Shown: positions 27,570-38,049, counted from the stretch's first letter. The stretch: 64,000 nt of DNA from Sphingomonas sp. TZW2008 (GCF_002117915.1 NZ_BDJB01000008.1:186001-250000); one strand, 5' to 3'. Notes: a model not told the origin generated them from the sequence alone. Program-made: numbers and translations.

Positions 27570-30056
27570 TCAGTTCCCGGTATCGAGGATCGCGCGCAAC
27601 CGATCGCTGACGGCGCCACTCGGATACGGTTTCTGCAGCACCTGATCCTCCGGCACGTGCGCCAGCGCGGCGAGATCGGCGTAGCCCGTGACGAAGAGTA
27701 CCGGCAGCGCAGGATAGCGGCGGCGCGCCTCCTCGGCGAACTGCGCCCCGTTCATCCCCGGCATTGCGAAGTCGGCGACGACCGCCGCGACGTCCTCGGC
27801 CGCGAGCGCCTCGAGCGCCGCAGCCCCGTCCGCCGCCTCGATCACGCGGCACCCCGCCTCGCGCAACTCGTCCGCAGTGACGTTGCGCACGCCGTCGTCA
27901 TCGTCGAGGACGAGGATCGTGCGGCCCGCGATCGATCCGCCGCGCGGCGTTGCCGCGGGTGCCTGGTCGCGCGCATCCTCCAGCGCCTCGGCGCGCGGTA
28001 GATACACGCTGACGGTTGTCCCCGCCCCCGGCGCGGTATCGATCCGCACGCCGCCGCCCGATTGCTTAGCGAAGCCGTAGACCTGCGCCAGCCCGAGTCC
28101 CGAACCCTTGCCCACTTCCTTAGTGGTGAAAAACGGCTCGAAAACCTTGTTGCGGATCTCCTCGGTCATCCCGCTGCCGGTGTCGATCACCGACACCGCG
28201 ACATAGTCGCCGGCCGATGGTTCCTCCGATCGCTCGGGATCGCCAAGCATTACGTTGCGGGTCGCGACGCGCAGCGTGCCGCCGCCCTCCATCGCGTCGC
28301 GCGCGTTGATCGCGAGGTTGAGGATGATGAGCTCGATCTGTGTCGGATCGACCAGCGCGGGCCACACGTCCTGGCCGAGCTCGGTCTCCACCGCGACCGC
28401 GCCGCCCAATGTGCTTTGCAAAAGGTCGCGCATGTTGGCGACGATCTCGTTGAGCGAGACCGCACGCGCCTCCAGCCGCTGTCTCCGCGAGAAGGCCAAG
28501 AGCTGCCCCGTCAGCCGCGCACCCCGCTCAGCCGCCGCGCGGACGTGTTCAAGCCGTTGGCGCGTCTTGCCATCGATCCCCGCGCGGTCGATCGTCCGCT
28601 CGATCAGTGCGAGATTGCCGAGCACCACGGTGAGCAGGTTGTTGAAGTCGTGCGCCACCCCCGACGTCAGCTGCCCGACCGCCTCGAGGCGCTGCATCTG
28701 GGCCAGCGTCGCTTCCACCCGCTCACGCTCGCTGATCTGCTCGGTCAGCTCCGCGGTCCGCTCGGCGACGCGGCGTTCGAGCGCCTCGCCAGCGATATGC
28801 GCGTCGGTCACGTCGACGCCGCAACCCACGAACCCCTCGAACTGCGCCCCCCAGCGCCGCGGCCGACCCTCGACGTGGAACCAGCGGACGTTGCCGTCAG
28901 CGTCACACAGGCGGATGTCGCGGGAGAAGCTACGCGGCTCGGAGAGCCGACGCCGGCCAAATTCGACGAAGGCGGCCATGTCGTCGCGATGCACCACGCG
29001 GCGCCATCCTTCGGCCAGCATCGTCTCGGGCGTCAGCCCCAGCAGCGTCTCAAATCCGCGGCTGGCGAACAGGAAGCGCCCCTCGGCATCGTTGATCCAC
29101 ACCAGCGCGGGCAGGCTGTCGGCGAGCGTGCGAAATCGCTCCTCGCTTTCGCGTAGCTCGTCGGCTTGGCGCTTGCGATCGGTGACGTCGGTGCCCTCGA
29201 CGAAGACGCCGGTTATGGTCCCGTTCAGGTCGCGCACCGGCTGGTAGATGAAGTCGACGAACCGCTGCTCGTCGGGAGCATGTTCGCCGCGCCACAGCCG
29301 CACGGGAACATTATCCCCGCGATAGGCTTCACCGCTGGCTACCACGTTGTCGAGCAGCGCGACGAAATTCTGCGAGACAAGCTCGGGCAGCGCCTCCGGA
29401 ACGGTAAGCCCGATCAGGTCGCGGCCGCCGACCAGCTGCTGGACCGAGGCGTTGACCAGTTCGAAGACATGCCCCGGCTGGCGCAGCACGGCCATGAAAC
29501 TCGGCGCCTGATCGAACATCTCGGCGAGCCGCGCGCGCTCCTCCGCCATCTGGCGTGCAGCGCGCACGCGTGTCGTCGTTTCAGCGACGATGCACAGCAC
29601 GCCGCCAACCGTGCCGTCCGCCGTTCGCACCGGCGAATAGGAGATATCGAAGTACACCTCCTCACCGTAGCCCGCGCGCTCGATGTAGAACGGCCGATCC
29701 TTTGCGCTGTACGTCTCGCCCGTCTCACGAACGTGGCGCAGCAGCGGTTCGAGATCGTCCCACAATTCAGTCCACGATTCGCGCGCCGGCCGGCCGAGCG
29801 CGCCGGGATGCTTGGTGCCGATCGTCGGCGCATAGGCATCGTTGTAGAGCGCGACCTGCTCGTCGCCCCAGAACAGCACGATCTCCGCGCTCGCCGGAAG
29901 CAGCAGGCTTACCGCGCTCAGCAGCGCGTCGGACCAGCCTTCGGGCGGGCCGAGCGGCGAGGTGGACCAATCATGCGCCATGATCCGCGCGGCCATGTCG
30001 CCACCCCCGGCGAACAAAGCGGCCAGCCGTCCGTTATCGGGTTGCGGATCAACCAT
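27570..30056 (-). CDS. Hybrid sensor histidine kinase with three PAS domains and receiver
   Basis: Signal transduction kinase of 828 residues, apparently soluble (no membrane segments). In order: PAS-like 1 (about 45-165), PAS 2 (about 175-295), PAS 3 (about 302-420), coiled-coil, dimerisation domain with phospho-acceptor H469 in VAHDFNNLL, ATPase with N-box [11 protein letters not shown] and G-box DTGSGM, and a receiver domain (about 712-825) with phospho-acceptor D762 in [12 protein letters not shown]. The ATG at 30056 was chosen because the upstream open frame overlaps the divergent NAD synthetase gene. The PAS domains could bind a flavin, haem or small ligand; no cysteine marking a LOV photosensor was found. 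No response regulator is next to it, so the partner is unknown. Confidence 0.88.
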   Translation of the reverse strand: MVDPQPDNGRLAALFAGGGDMAARIMAHDWSTSPLGPPEGWSDALLSAVSLLLPASAEIVLFWGDEQVALYNDAYAPTIGTKHPGALGRPARESWTELWDDLEPLLRHVRETGETYSAKDRPFYIERAGYGEEVYFDISYSPVRTADGTVGGVLCIVAETTTRVRAARQMAEERARLAEMFDQAPSFMAVLRQPGHVFELVNASVQQLVGGRDLIGLTVPEALPELVSQNFVALLDNVVASGEAYRGDNVPVRLWRGEHAPDEQRFVDFIYQPVRDLNGTITGVFVEGTDVTDRKRQADELRESEERFRTLADSLPALVWINDAEGRFLFASRGFETLLGLTPETMLAEGWRRVVHRDDMAAFVEFGRRRLSEPRSFSRDIRLCDADGNVRWFHVEGRPRRWGAQFEGFVGCGVDVTDAHIAGEALERRVAERTAELTEQISERERVEATLAQMQRLEAVGQLTSGVAHDFNNLLTVVLGNLALIERTIDRAGIDGKTRQRLEHVRAAAERGARLTGQLLAFSRRQRLEARAVSLNEIVANMRDLLQSTLGGAVAVETELGQDVWPALVDPTQIELIILNLAINARDAMEGGGTLRVATRNVMLGDPERSEEPSAGDYVAVSVIDTGSGMTEEIRNKVFEPFFTTKEVGKGSGLGLAQVYGFAKQSGGGVRIDTAPGAGTTVSVYLPRAEALEDARDQAPAATPRGGSIAGRTILVLDDDDGVRNVTADELREAGCRVIEAADGAAALEALAAEDVAAVVADFAMPGMNGAQFAEEARRRYPALPVLFVTGYADLAALAHVPEDQVLQKPYPSGAVSDRLRAILDTGN

Positions 30057-30137
30057 CGTCGTTGCGTAAACCAGCCAGAGGGCGACGCAAGACCGGATCG
30101 TTGGCCCGAGGGTGAAACAGGGGGTAACACGCACGCC

Positions 30138-32183
30138 ATGAACGCTCGTTTCGGCTCGATCCACCATCACCGCATGCTGCGCGTCGCGGCGGCGACCCCG
30201 ATCGCCAGCGTCGGCGATACCGCCGCCAATGCCGAACAGACGATCGCGCTGGCGCGTCGCGCGGACGCCGAGGCGGTCGACTTAGTCGTCTTCCCCGAAC
30301 TCAACGTCACGTCCTACGCGATCGACGATCTTCACCTGCAGACCGCGCAGCAGCAGGCGACCGCCGACGCGCTGACGAAGATCGCCGAGGCGAGCGAGGG
30401 CTTGCGCCCCGTGCTTCTCGTCGGCGCGGCGCTGCCGCGCGCGGGGCGGCTGTACAATTGCGCGGTGGTGATCGCGCGCGGCCGGATCCTCGGCGTCGTG
30501 CCCAAGACGTTCCTGCCCAACTATCGCGAATATTACGAAAAGCGCTGGTTCGCGAGCGGCGCGGGGCTTGCCGGCCTGTCGATCGAGATCGCCGGGCAGA
30601 CGGTGCCGTTCGGCGTCGACCAGATCTTCGCTGCGCGCGATCTGCCGCACTTCGTCTTCCACGCCGAAATCTGCGAGGATTACTGGTCCCCCACCCCGCC
30701 ATCGACCGCCGGCGCGCTCGCGGGCGCGCTCGTCTGCTGCAACCTGTCGGCGTCGAATGTCGTCATCGGCAAGTCGCGTGAGCGCATGATGCTCTCAGCG
30801 GCGCAGTCCGCGCGCGCCGTCTGCGCCTATGTCTACGCCGCCGCCGGACCGGGCGAGAGCACGACCGATCTTGCCTGGGACGGACAGGGCTCGATCCACG
30901 AGCTCGGCGAGCTGCTCGCCGAATCGTCGCGCTTCGGGCTCGATCCCGAGCTCGTCATCGCCGACGTGGATTGCGAGCGGCTGGCGCAGGAGCGGATGCG
31001 CAACGGCACCTTCGGCGATGCGGCGACGTTCGCCGGCCACCCGGAGACGCGTTTCCGCCGCATCGTGTTCGACCATCAGCCCGATTACGCTGACGTCGGG
31101 CTAAAGCGCGCGATCCGTCGCTTCCCGTTCGTGCCCGATACGCCCGCCCGGCTCGACGAGGATTGCTACGAGGCATTCAATATCCAGGTCGAAGGGCTGC
31201 TCAAACGCCTCGCCGCAACGGGTGTCGAGCGGCTGGTGATTGGCGTGTCGGGCGGGCTCGATTCGACGCACGCGCTGATCGTCGCGGCGAAGGCGCTCGA
31301 CCGGCTGGGCCGCCCGCGCTCGGACATTCTCGGCATCACGCTGCCCGGCTTCGCGACGAGCGAAGATACCAAAAGCAATGCCTGGAAACTGATGCGCGCA
31401 CTCGGCATCACCGCTGAGGAAATCGATATCCGGCCCGCCGCGCGAATGATGCTGGAGGGCATGAAGCATCCGTTCGCGAGCGGCGAACCGGTGTACGACG
31501 TCACCTTCGAAAACGTGCAGGCAGGTCTGCGCACCGACTATCTGTTCCGCATCGCCAACCAGCGCAACGGCCTCGTCGTCGGCACCGGCGATCTCAGCGA
31601 GCTCGCGCTCGGCTGGTGCACCTATGGCGTCGGCGATCATATGAGCCACTATGGCGTCAACGCCGGCGTGCCCAAGACGCTGATCCAATTCCTCATCCGC
31701 TGGTGCATCGCCACCGACCAGTACGATCCCGAGACCGACGCCGTGCTCGATGCCATCCTATCGACCGAGATCTCCCCCGAACTCGTCCCGGCGGACGCGA
31801 GCGGCGCCATCCAGAGCACCGAGGCGAAGATCGGCCCCTATGCGCTGAACGACTTCTTTGCGCATTACGTGTTGCGCCATGGCCTCGCGCCGTCGAAGAT
31901 CCTGTTCCTCGCCTGGCATGCCTGGCGCGACATCGACGCCGGTCGCTGGCCGATCGGCTATCCCGAAGCCGCGCGTACGGCCTATGATCGCGACACGATC
32001 AGGGCGCGGCTCGAAAAGTTCCTGTGGCGCTTCTTTCAGATCAGCCAGTTCAAGCGGTCTGCTTTGCCCAACAGCCCCAAGGTCTCCGCCGGGGGCGCGG
32101 TGTCGCCGCGCGGCGACTGGCGCGCGCCGTCGGACGGTTCGGCCGACGTGTGGCTGGCGGAACTCGCCGCGAACGGGCCGTAA
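30138..32183 (+). CDS. nadE: Glutamine-dependent NAD+ synthetase
   Basis: Last step of NAD synthesis: amidation of deamido-NAD using glutamine. It has 681 residues, the normal size of the two-domain type. The N-terminal nitrilase-like glutaminase has the triad E54 (FPELNVTSY), K123 (VPKTFLPNYRE) and C179 (HAEICEDYW). The C-terminal synthetase has the PP-loop SGGLDSTHA at 371-379. The start is an ATG at 30138 after AGGGGG. The divergent kinase begins 82 bases away, and a diguanylate cyclase follows 52 bases downstream. Confidence 0.94.
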   Translation: MNARFGSIHHHRMLRVAAATPIASVGDTAANAEQTIALARRADAEAVDLVVFPELNVTSYAIDDLHLQTAQQQATADALTKIAEASEGLRPVLLVGAALPRAGRLYNCAVVIARGRILGVVPKTFLPNYREYYEKRWFASGAGLAGLSIEIAGQTVPFGVDQIFAARDLPHFVFHAEICEDYWSPTPPSTAGALAGALVCCNLSASNVVIGKSRERMMLSAAQSARAVCAYVYAAAGPGESTTDLAWDGQGSIHELGELLAESSRFGLDPELVIADVDCERLAQERMRNGTFGDAATFAGHPETRFRRIVFDHQPDYADVGLKRAIRRFPFVPDTPARLDEDCYEAFNIQVEGLLKRLAATGVERLVIGVSGGLDSTHALIVAAKALDRLGRPRSDILGITLPGFATSEDTKSNAWKLMRALGITAEEIDIRPAARMMLEGMKHPFASGEPVYDVTFENVQAGLRTDYLFRIANQRNGLVVGTGDLSELALGWCTYGVGDHMSHYGVNAGVPKTLIQFLIRWCIATDQYDPETDAVLDAILSTEISPELVPADASGAIQSTEAKIGPYALNDFFAHYVLRHGLAPSKILFLAWHAWRDIDAGRWPIGYPEAARTAYDRDTIRARLEKFLWRFFQISQFKRSALPNSPKVSAGGAVSPRGDWRAPSDGSADVWLAELAANGP

Positions 32184-32235
32184 AGGTTTCACACGGCGAA
32201 ACCGGCTGTTTACTGTATCGGGTTAAGCGGGCGCG

Positions 32236-33999
32236 ATGGGAAGGCGCAGCAACCGGCGAAATGGAGCGGCAGTCGCGACGGGCATCGCCTATTTCTTCGC
32301 TTGCGCGCTGACGATCAAGCTGACGCGCTTCGAAGGCGGGGTCGCCTTTATGTGGATCGCCAACGGCCTGCTGACGGCGCGACTGACGACGCTGATGCCG
32401 CGCAACTGGGCGGCCCCGCTCGCCACGTGTTTCATCGCCAGCGTCCTCGCCACCACGATGTTCGGCTTCGGCGCTGCGCTGGCCGTGCCGCTCGGTGTCG
32501 TGAACGTCGGCGAGAGCGCATTGGGCGCAGCGCTGCTCCATCGCTACGTCGGGCGACACAGTGGCCTCGAATCACACCAGTGGCTTATCATCTTCGTCCT
32601 GGCGACGGGCATTGCGGCACCCGCCGCCGGCGCGATCGTCGCGGGCGCATCGATCAGCGCGCTGAGCGATCATTCGTTCGTCGCCGCCACGCTGCAATGG
32701 TATAATGGACACGCGCTCGGCACGCTCGCCTTTATGCCGATCTTCATGCTGATCATGCGCGGCGATGCATGGCGGCTGATCAGGCGAATGCGCCGCGCCA
32801 AGCTGATTGAACTTGCCACGCTGATTGGTCTTGTCACGCTCGTCACCGTTGCAACCTTCTCGCAGACGCGCTTCCCACTGTTGTTCTTGCCGCTACTGCC
32901 GATCGTGCTCGCCACCTTCCGCGGCGGCGCGCTGTCGACGGCGGCGTCGATCGTCATCGTCGCGATCGTTGGCGCGATCCTTACGGTGCGCGGCTACGGC
33001 CCGCTCGCACTGATGGACGGATCGATCGGCGAGCGGATGCAGTTCTTCCAGCTCTATCTCGCCTGCGCGATGCTCACCGTGCTTCCCGCGAATGCGGAGC
33101 TCCAGCGTCGCAGCGAGCTGTTCCGGCAGCTCCGCGATAGCGAAGCACGCTACCGCCTCGTCACCGACAGCTCGACCGACATCATCCTCAACGTCGATCG
33201 CAACGGGCGCCTGCGCTTCGTGTCGTCCTCGGTTCATCAGCTCGCCGGCCAGCGCGCCGAAACGCTGATCGGCCGGCCGCTCACCGAACTCGTCCATCCC
33301 GACGATGCCGATCGCGCGATGGCGACGCTGCGCAGCGTGCTCGACGATCCGACCGCGGTGTCGGTCAACGAATATCGCGGGCGAACGGCCGCTGGCGACA
33401 TCCGCTGGTTCGAATCGCAGAGCCGCGCGGTGATCGACGATGAGGGCAACGTCACCGGGCTCGTCAGCGCAGTCCGCGAGGTGACGCGCCGCCGCCAGCA
33501 CGAACAGCGCCTCGCCGAGGCCGCGCTCACCGATCCGCTTACCGGGCTCGTCAACCGGCGAGGGATCGAGCATGAACTGACCCGCCTGCTGGCGGGTACC
33601 GACGGTGGCTGCGTCGCTCTGTTCGACCTCGACCATTTCAAGCGCGTCAACGACACCTACGGCCATTTCGCCGGTGACGAGGTGCTACGCCGTTTCGCCG
33701 TCGTCGCGCGATCGAGCCTGCGCGACCAGGATCTGATCGGGCGGCTGGGGGGCGAGGAGTTCGCGGTGCTGCTACCTGATGCGACGATCGAGCAGGCGCG
33801 GCTCGTCTGCGACCGGCTGCGGCAGGCAATCGCAGACGCACGGACCAAGGTCGGCGACGCGCAGATCGGCGTCACGGTCAGCGGCGGCGTCGTCACCTAC
33901 CTGCGCAACGAGGCGCTCGAAGACGTGCTCCACGCCGCCGACGTCGCATTGTACCGCGCCAAGCATGCCGGCCGCGACCAGCTCGCGCTCGCCGCCTGA
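32236..33999 (+). CDS. MASE1-PAS-GGDEF diguanylate cyclase
   Basis: Membrane-bound enzyme making cyclic di-GMP, 587 residues. Residues 1-290 hold about eight hydrophobic segments and match the MASE1 sensory layout. A PAS domain follows (about 300-418), then the GGDEF domain (about 425-587). The active site reads GGEEF at 505-509 and the inhibitory I-site is RDQD at 496-499, with the normal 5-residue spacing, so it is probably catalytically active and product-inhibited. No EAL domain. The input signal is unknown. Confidence 0.92.
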   Translation: MGRRSNRRNGAAVATGIAYFFACALTIKLTRFEGGVAFMWIANGLLTARLTTLMPRNWAAPLATCFIASVLATTMFGFGAALAVPLGVVNVGESALGAALLHRYVGRHSGLESHQWLIIFVLATGIAAPAAGAIVAGASISALSDHSFVAATLQWYNGHALGTLAFMPIFMLIMRGDAWRLIRRMRRAKLIELATLIGLVTLVTVATFSQTRFPLLFLPLLPIVLATFRGGALSTAASIVIVAIVGAILTVRGYGPLALMDGSIGERMQFFQLYLACAMLTVLPANAELQRRSELFRQLRDSEARYRLVTDSSTDIILNVDRNGRLRFVSSSVHQLAGQRAETLIGRPLTELVHPDDADRAMATLRSVLDDPTAVSVNEYRGRTAAGDIRWFESQSRAVIDDEGNVTGLVSAVREVTRRRQHEQRLAEAALTDPLTGLVNRRGIEHELTRLLAGTDGGCVALFDLDHFKRVNDTYGHFAGDEVLRRFAVVARSSLRDQDLIGRLGGEEFAVLLPDATIEQARLVCDRLRQAIADARTKVGDAQIGVTVSGGVVTYLRNEALEDVLHAADVALYRAKHAGRDQLALAA

Positions 34000-34078
34000 A
34001 TCTCACGCGATCGCGCTTGCCGATGCGGGCGCCGGTCGACACAAGGGCGCCGGAAAAAAGACGGCAGGAGAGCAGGAC

Positions 34079-34513
34079 GTGAGCGAGGGCGACCCGGAGA
34101 TCCACGAATTGAGCCGGACGCTCGGGCTCGTCCGCATTGTCGAGATGGACCCCGCGGGCCGCGCACGGCTCGAATATCGCGCCGGCATGCACATGTGCCA
34201 CTCGGGCGGCGTCGTGCAGGGCGGCTTCGTCAGCGGCTGGATCGATGCGGCGATGGCGCACGCGGCGATCGCGATGGGCGGACCCGACGTGTCGCCGATG
34301 ACCCTCGAACTCAAAGTCAGCTATTTCGCGCCCGCACGCCCGGGCCTCGTCATTGCCGAAGGCTGGGTCGAGCGGCGCGGACGCAGCACCTGCTTTTTCG
34401 AAGGACGCCTTCTCGACGAGAGCGGCAAGGTCCTCGCCAAGGCGAGCTCGACGCTGATGCTGGCGCAGCGCGACCGCGTCGAACAGGCCGCGAAGGCCGC
34501 GACGCAGGGCTGA
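34079..34513 (+). CDS. PaaI-type hotdog thioesterase
   Basis: A 144-residue hotdog-fold acyl-CoA thioesterase of the PaaI/YbgC-like group. The GTG start at 34079 is preceded by GCAGGAGAGCAGG, a good ribosome binding site. The helix motif HSGGVVQGGFVSGWIDAAMA (about residues 39-58) is typical, and the C-terminal half carries the strand pattern of the fold. The substrate is not clear; it could hydrolyse medium or aryl acyl-CoA. It is tail-to-tail with an SDR gene. Confidence 0.82.
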   Translation: MSEGDPEIHELSRTLGLVRIVEMDPAGRARLEYRAGMHMCHSGGVVQGGFVSGWIDAAMAHAAIAMGGPDVSPMTLELKVSYFAPARPGLVIAEGWVERRGRSTCFFEGRLLDESGKVLAKASSTLMLAQRDRVEQAAKAATQG

Positions 34514-34549
34514 GCTGCGCAACACCGAGCGGCGCAGTTCGCGCTGCGG

Positions 34550-35329
34550 TCAGGCGTTGCGCGCGACCAGCCCGCCGTCGACCGGAATGATCGCGCCCGT
34601 GACGAAGGCCGCAGCCGGCGCGCACAGGCTCGCCGTCATGAACGCCACCTCCTCGGGCAGGCCGTAGCGGCGCAGCGCGGTGCGGCGCGCAGCGTAGACG
34701 TGCTTCGCCTCGTCCGGGATGCCCTGCGTCATTCCGGTCTCGATCGGACCGGGGCAGATGCAGTTGACGGTGATGCCCGATTTGCCGAGCTCCACCGCCA
34801 GGCTGCGCGTTAGCCCGATCACTCCCGCTTTCGCCGCCGAATAGGCGCTGAACCCCGATGTCGCGCCCAGCCCCTCGGTCGACGCGATGTTGACGATGCG
34901 CGGGTGTGCGGCACGGCGCAGGTGCGGCAGCGCGGCACGGATCAGGCGTTGGTGCGCGGTCAGCAGCACCGAGATGTGCCGATCCCACTGCTCGTCGTAG
35001 CCAGCGCCGTCGAGCGGCAGATTGGCCGAAATGCCCGCGTTGTTGACGATCACCGACAGGTCGCCGAACGCCGCGGCGCTTTCTTCAACGACCCGGGCGA
35101 TCGCTGCCGCATCGCCGACGTCGAGCGCCCAGGCCTGTGCACGCAGCCCCTCGCCCGCGATTTCGTCGACCACCGCCTGTGCGGCACCTCGCGACACGTC
35201 TGTCACTGCGACCGCCGCGCCCGCACGCGCGAGCAGGATCGCAGTCGCCCGCCCCATGCCACTCGCCGCGCCGGTGACGATCGCGCCCGCCCCGTCGAGC
35301 CGCGCGGTTACCTCGGGGATCGGCCGCAT
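34550..35329 (-). CDS. Short-chain dehydrogenase/reductase
   Basis: SDR of 259 residues: cofactor motif TGAASGMGRA (20-29), an Asp in VTDVSRG suggesting NAD(H), NNAGIS (about 93-98), catalytic Ser in NIASTEG, and YSAAKAGVI with the YxxxK pair (about 160-168). The C-terminus has AIIPVDGGL. A separate single gene by spacing; substrate unknown. It is the third SDR in this window and shares no obvious operon with the other two. Confidence 0.87.
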   Translation of the reverse strand: MRPIPEVTARLDGAGAIVTGAASGMGRATAILLARAGAAVAVTDVSRGAAQAVVDEIAGEGLRAQAWALDVGDAAAIARVVEESAAAFGDLSVIVNNAGISANLPLDGAGYDEQWDRHISVLLTAHQRLIRAALPHLRRAAHPRIVNIASTEGLGATSGFSAYSAAKAGVIGLTRSLAVELGKSGITVNCICPGPIETGMTQGIPDEAKHVYAARRTALRRYGLPEEVAFMTASLCAPAAAFVTGAIIPVDGGLVARNA

Positions 35330-35432
35330 TCTGTCTCTCCTGTCGAATCGCTGTTTGCCGTAGCGTAAGCGAATTGCCGACGGGCCGAAACGCGCGATAC
35401 GTTACGGGAAGACGCGGCCCGGGATCGACCGA

Positions 35433-35654
35433 TTAGATGATCCCGCCACCCAGCATCAGTCGCAGCGTGAAGATCACGATCAGCACGAGGTTGAGGTTGC
35501 GACCCGCGTTCGATGTCGAGAGCGCGCCCACCGCTGCCCCGACGATGCCGATCGGGATGACCAGCCAGTTGAGCCAACCGAGCAGCGGCACGAAGGCGAT
35601 CAGCCCCGCTGCCAGCGTGATGAGACCGATCAGGATCGAAGCGATGTTCAACAT
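35433..35654 (-). CDS. Small two-helix membrane protein
   Basis: A 73-residue membrane protein. The ATG at 35654 starts directly at the first hydrophobic helix (MLNIASILIGLITLAAGLIA); a second helix covers about residues 25-47 and a third hydrophobic stretch is near the C-terminus (VLIVIFTLRLMLGGG). No charged functional motif is seen. Homologues in other sphingomonads are likely but this was not checked. Function unknown. Confidence 0.65.
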   Translation of the reverse strand: MLNIASILIGLITLAAGLIAFVPLLGWLNWLVIPIGIVGAAVGALSTSNAGRNLNLVLIVIFTLRLMLGGGII

Positions 35655-35796
35655 GCCACCAACATGGGTCAGCGCCCGGTGTATTGCAACAGTGAGACAC
35701 ATATCGCCACGTCGCGATGGCGGCGCACGGCGGCGCACGCTTCCTTAACGGCTGGCGTTGCATGGAACGCTCGCAAGTGAATCCGGGGGATAGAAG

Positions 35797-36534
35797 ATGA
35801 TCGGGCTGGTTCGCGCGGTGCCGCTGCTCGCGCTCGCACTCGTCGCAAGCTGCGGCAAGGCGCCGGACGAAGAGGCGTCGATCGCCGATCTCGACAATGC
35901 GCTGGCGCAGGTGAACGGCGCCGCGAGCGCGAACGATCCGGTGCTGCAGAGCGCGCTCAAGGATCAGATCATGGTCGATCCGGCGCTGGTGCAGCAGGCG
36001 AATGCCGACACCGTCCGCCCTCCCATGCAGCCCGAGAGCGGCGCGGTGCCGCCCGACGGGATCGCGAGCGCGGCGATGAAGGGCGAGAAGGACGACGTGC
36101 GCTCTGCCCCGCCGCCGGGCGAATGCAAGCAGTGCGCGATCGCGCGCCAGGTGCTGAGCCGCGGCGCGCAGGCGGCGGCGCGCGGCGGCACGGCAAATTG
36201 CGCGGGCAGCGTCGCCTATTCGGCCGCGTGGGCGAACCGGCTCCCCGCCGGCGTGCCGCTCTATCCCGATGCGCGCGTTGCCGAAGCGGCGGGCGCCGAC
36301 GGCGACGGCTGCGCGCTGCGCGTCGTGAGCTTCGCCAGCGCCGCGCCGCCCCAGCGCCTGCTCGACTGGTATTTTACCAAGGCGTCCGACGGCGGCTATC
36401 GCGCCGAGCACGCGCTGCGCGGCGGCGAGCATGTCCTCGGCGGCACCAAGAGCGGCGGCGCCTTCCTGCTGACGGTGAAGCCGCGCAAGGACGGCGGCAG
36501 CGACGTCGACCTTATGGCCGACGCCGGCGCCTGA
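35797..36534 (+). CDS. Putative lipoprotein
   Basis: A 245-residue envelope protein with a signal peptide and lipobox (LALVASC, C19), so probably an outer or inner membrane lipoprotein. A hydrophilic region with many Ala/Gln/Asp residues follows, then a CxxC in ECKQCAIARQ (about 109-118), and a C-terminal domain with YFTKASDGGYRAEH and a final strand VDLMAD. No family recognised. It precedes crcB by 40 bases on the same strand, though a link in function is not evident. Confidence 0.7.
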   Translation: MIGLVRAVPLLALALVASCGKAPDEEASIADLDNALAQVNGAASANDPVLQSALKDQIMVDPALVQQANADTVRPPMQPESGAVPPDGIASAAMKGEKDDVRSAPPPGECKQCAIARQVLSRGAQAAARGGTANCAGSVAYSAAWANRLPAGVPLYPDARVAEAAGADGDGCALRVVSFASAAPPQRLLDWYFTKASDGGYRAEHALRGGEHVLGGTKSGGAFLLTVKPRKDGGSDVDLMADAGA

Positions 36535-36574
36535 CACCTTTCGCCCCGGCGCATGAGGCTCTAGGGCGAGCGCC

Positions 36575-36949
36575 ATGAATTCGATGTTTCTGGTGATGGC
36601 GGGCGGCACGATCGGCGCGGCTTTGCGGCATCTCGCCGGCCGGCTTGCCCTATCCGCGTTCGGCCCGGCGTGGCCATGGGGTACGCTGTTCGTCAACCTC
36701 CTCGGCGGGCTGCTGATGGGCGTGCTCGCCGGCGTGCTCGCCCGCCTGCCGTCGGGTGAGGCGGCCCGCCTGTTCCTCGGCACTGGGCTGCTCGGCGGCT
36801 TCACCACCTTCTCGGCCTTCTCGCTCGACACGGTGCTGATGATCGAGCGTGGGGCATGGATCGCCGCGCTCGGCTACGTCCTCCTCTCGGTGGTCGGCGC
36901 GGTCGCCGCGCTCGCCGCCGGGCTCGGTCTCGCCCGGAGCTTCGCATGA
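36575..36949 (+). CDS. crcB: Fluoride efflux channel CrcB/Fluc
   Basis: Dual-topology fluoride channel of 124 residues with four hydrophobic helices. Conserved stretches are visible: GGTIGAALRHL (10-20), PWGTLFVNLLGG (about 38-49) and GLLGGFTTFSAFS (about 71-83), which contain the pore-lining Asn, Phe and Thr/Ser residues. The stop overlaps the start of the pseudouridine synthase gene (ATGA), so translation is coupled. No fluoride riboswitch was seen in the 40 bases before the gene. Confidence 0.93.
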   Translation: MNSMFLVMAGGTIGAALRHLAGRLALSAFGPAWPWGTLFVNLLGGLLMGVLAGVLARLPSGEAARLFLGTGLLGGFTTFSAFSLDTVLMIERGAWIAALGYVLLSVVGAVAALAAGLGLARSFA

Positions 36950-38049
36950 CCGACACGGTTCGCCAGTTCACCGTCGCTTCGGACGACGATGGCATCCGCA
37001 TCGACCGCTGGTGCAAGCGGCACCTGCCTGAGACGAGCTTCACCACCGTCGCTAAATGGGCACGCACCGGCCAGCTGCGCCTCGACGGCGCGCGCGTCGG
37101 CCCGGGCGACCGTGTCGTTGCGGGACAGACGCTTCGCCTGCCGCCCGAAGAGGCCCCGCGCATCGACGAGAAGCCGAAGCGCGTCCGCCCGCCGCTCAGC
37201 GACGACGAGATCGATTTTGCGCGCGACATGGTGATTCACCGCGATCCCGCGGCGATCGTCATCAACAAGCCGCCCGGTCTCGCCACCCAGGGCGGCACCA
37301 AGACGACCGCGCACGTGGACGGTCTGCTCGACGCGCTTCAGTTCGAGGCGGAGGGGCGGCCCAAGCTCGTTCACCGGCTCGACAAGGATACCTCGGGCGC
37401 GCTGCTGATCGCGCGCAGCGCGCGCGCGGCGGGTTTCTTCTCCAAGGCATTCTCCAGCCGCAGCGCAAAGAAGGTCTATTGGGCGCTGGTCGTCGGCGTG
37501 CCTTCGATCGAGGACGGGACGGTCGATCTGCCGATCGCGAAGCAGCCCGGCACCGGCGGCGAGAAGATGCACGTCGACGAGGAGAATGGGCTACCCTCGC
37601 GCAGCCGCTATCGCGTGATCGAGCGCGCCGGCAATCGTACCGCCTGGGTCGAGCTGCAGCCGTTCACCGGCCGCACGCACCAGCTGCGCGTCCACATGGC
37701 GGCAATCGGCCATCCGATCGTCGGTGACGGCAAATACGGCGGCGCGGCCGCGTTTCTGACCGGCGGGATCAGCCGCAAGATGCACCTGCATGCGCGCCGC
37801 ATCCGCGTCGATCATCCCGACGACGGGGTGGTCGACGTCACCGCACCGCTGCCGCAGCATTTCGCCGAGAGCCTAGCCAGCCTTGGGTTCGAGGAAGCCG
37901 CCGCCGATCGCCTACCGCCCGACGGCAAGCCGCCAATCACGCGTGACGTGCAGAAGGCAAAGGCGCGCGCGCACGCCAAGCAGGTGCGCAAGGGCCGTCG
38001 CGGCGAGCGCCGCGGGCGCGGCGCCGCAGAGTCAGAACGCCAGCGGTAG
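36946..38049 (+). CDS. RluA-family pseudouridine synthase
   Basis: Makes pseudouridine in rRNA. It has 367 residues: S4-like RNA-binding domain (about 15-75, IDRWCKRHLP), then the catalytic domain with the RluA motif HRLDKDTSG and catalytic D146. RluC or RluD specificity cannot be decided by eye. The C-terminal 50 residues are highly basic (KAKARAHAKQVRKGRRGER), an extra RNA-binding tail. The start ATG overlaps the crcB stop. The 3' end overlaps a small convergent gene by 18 bases. Confidence 0.9.
   Translation: MTDTVRQFTVASDDDGIRIDRWCKRHLPETSFTTVAKWARTGQLRLDGARVGPGDRVVAGQTLRLPPEEAPRIDEKPKRVRPPLSDDEIDFARDMVIHRDPAAIVINKPPGLATQGGTKTTAHVDGLLDALQFEAEGRPKLVHRLDKDTSGALLIARSARAAGFFSKAFSSRSAKKVYWALVVGVPSIEDGTVDLPIAKQPGTGGEKMHVDEENGLPSRSRYRVIERAGNRTAWVELQPFTGRTHQLRVHMAAIGHPIVGDGKYGGAAAFLTGGISRKMHLHARRIRVDHPDDGVVDVTAPLPQHFAESLASLGFEEAAADRLPPDGKPPITRDVQKAKARAHAKQVRKGRRGERRGRGAAESERQR

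Noticed and set aside
36535..36574. Fluoride riboswitch before crcB
   Set aside because: The gap is only 40 bases and no match to the riboswitch core was found.
35308..36831. 507-residue open frame on the minus strand
   Set aside because: Antisense to the lipoprotein and crcB genes; low-complexity Arg/Ala-rich, no family features.
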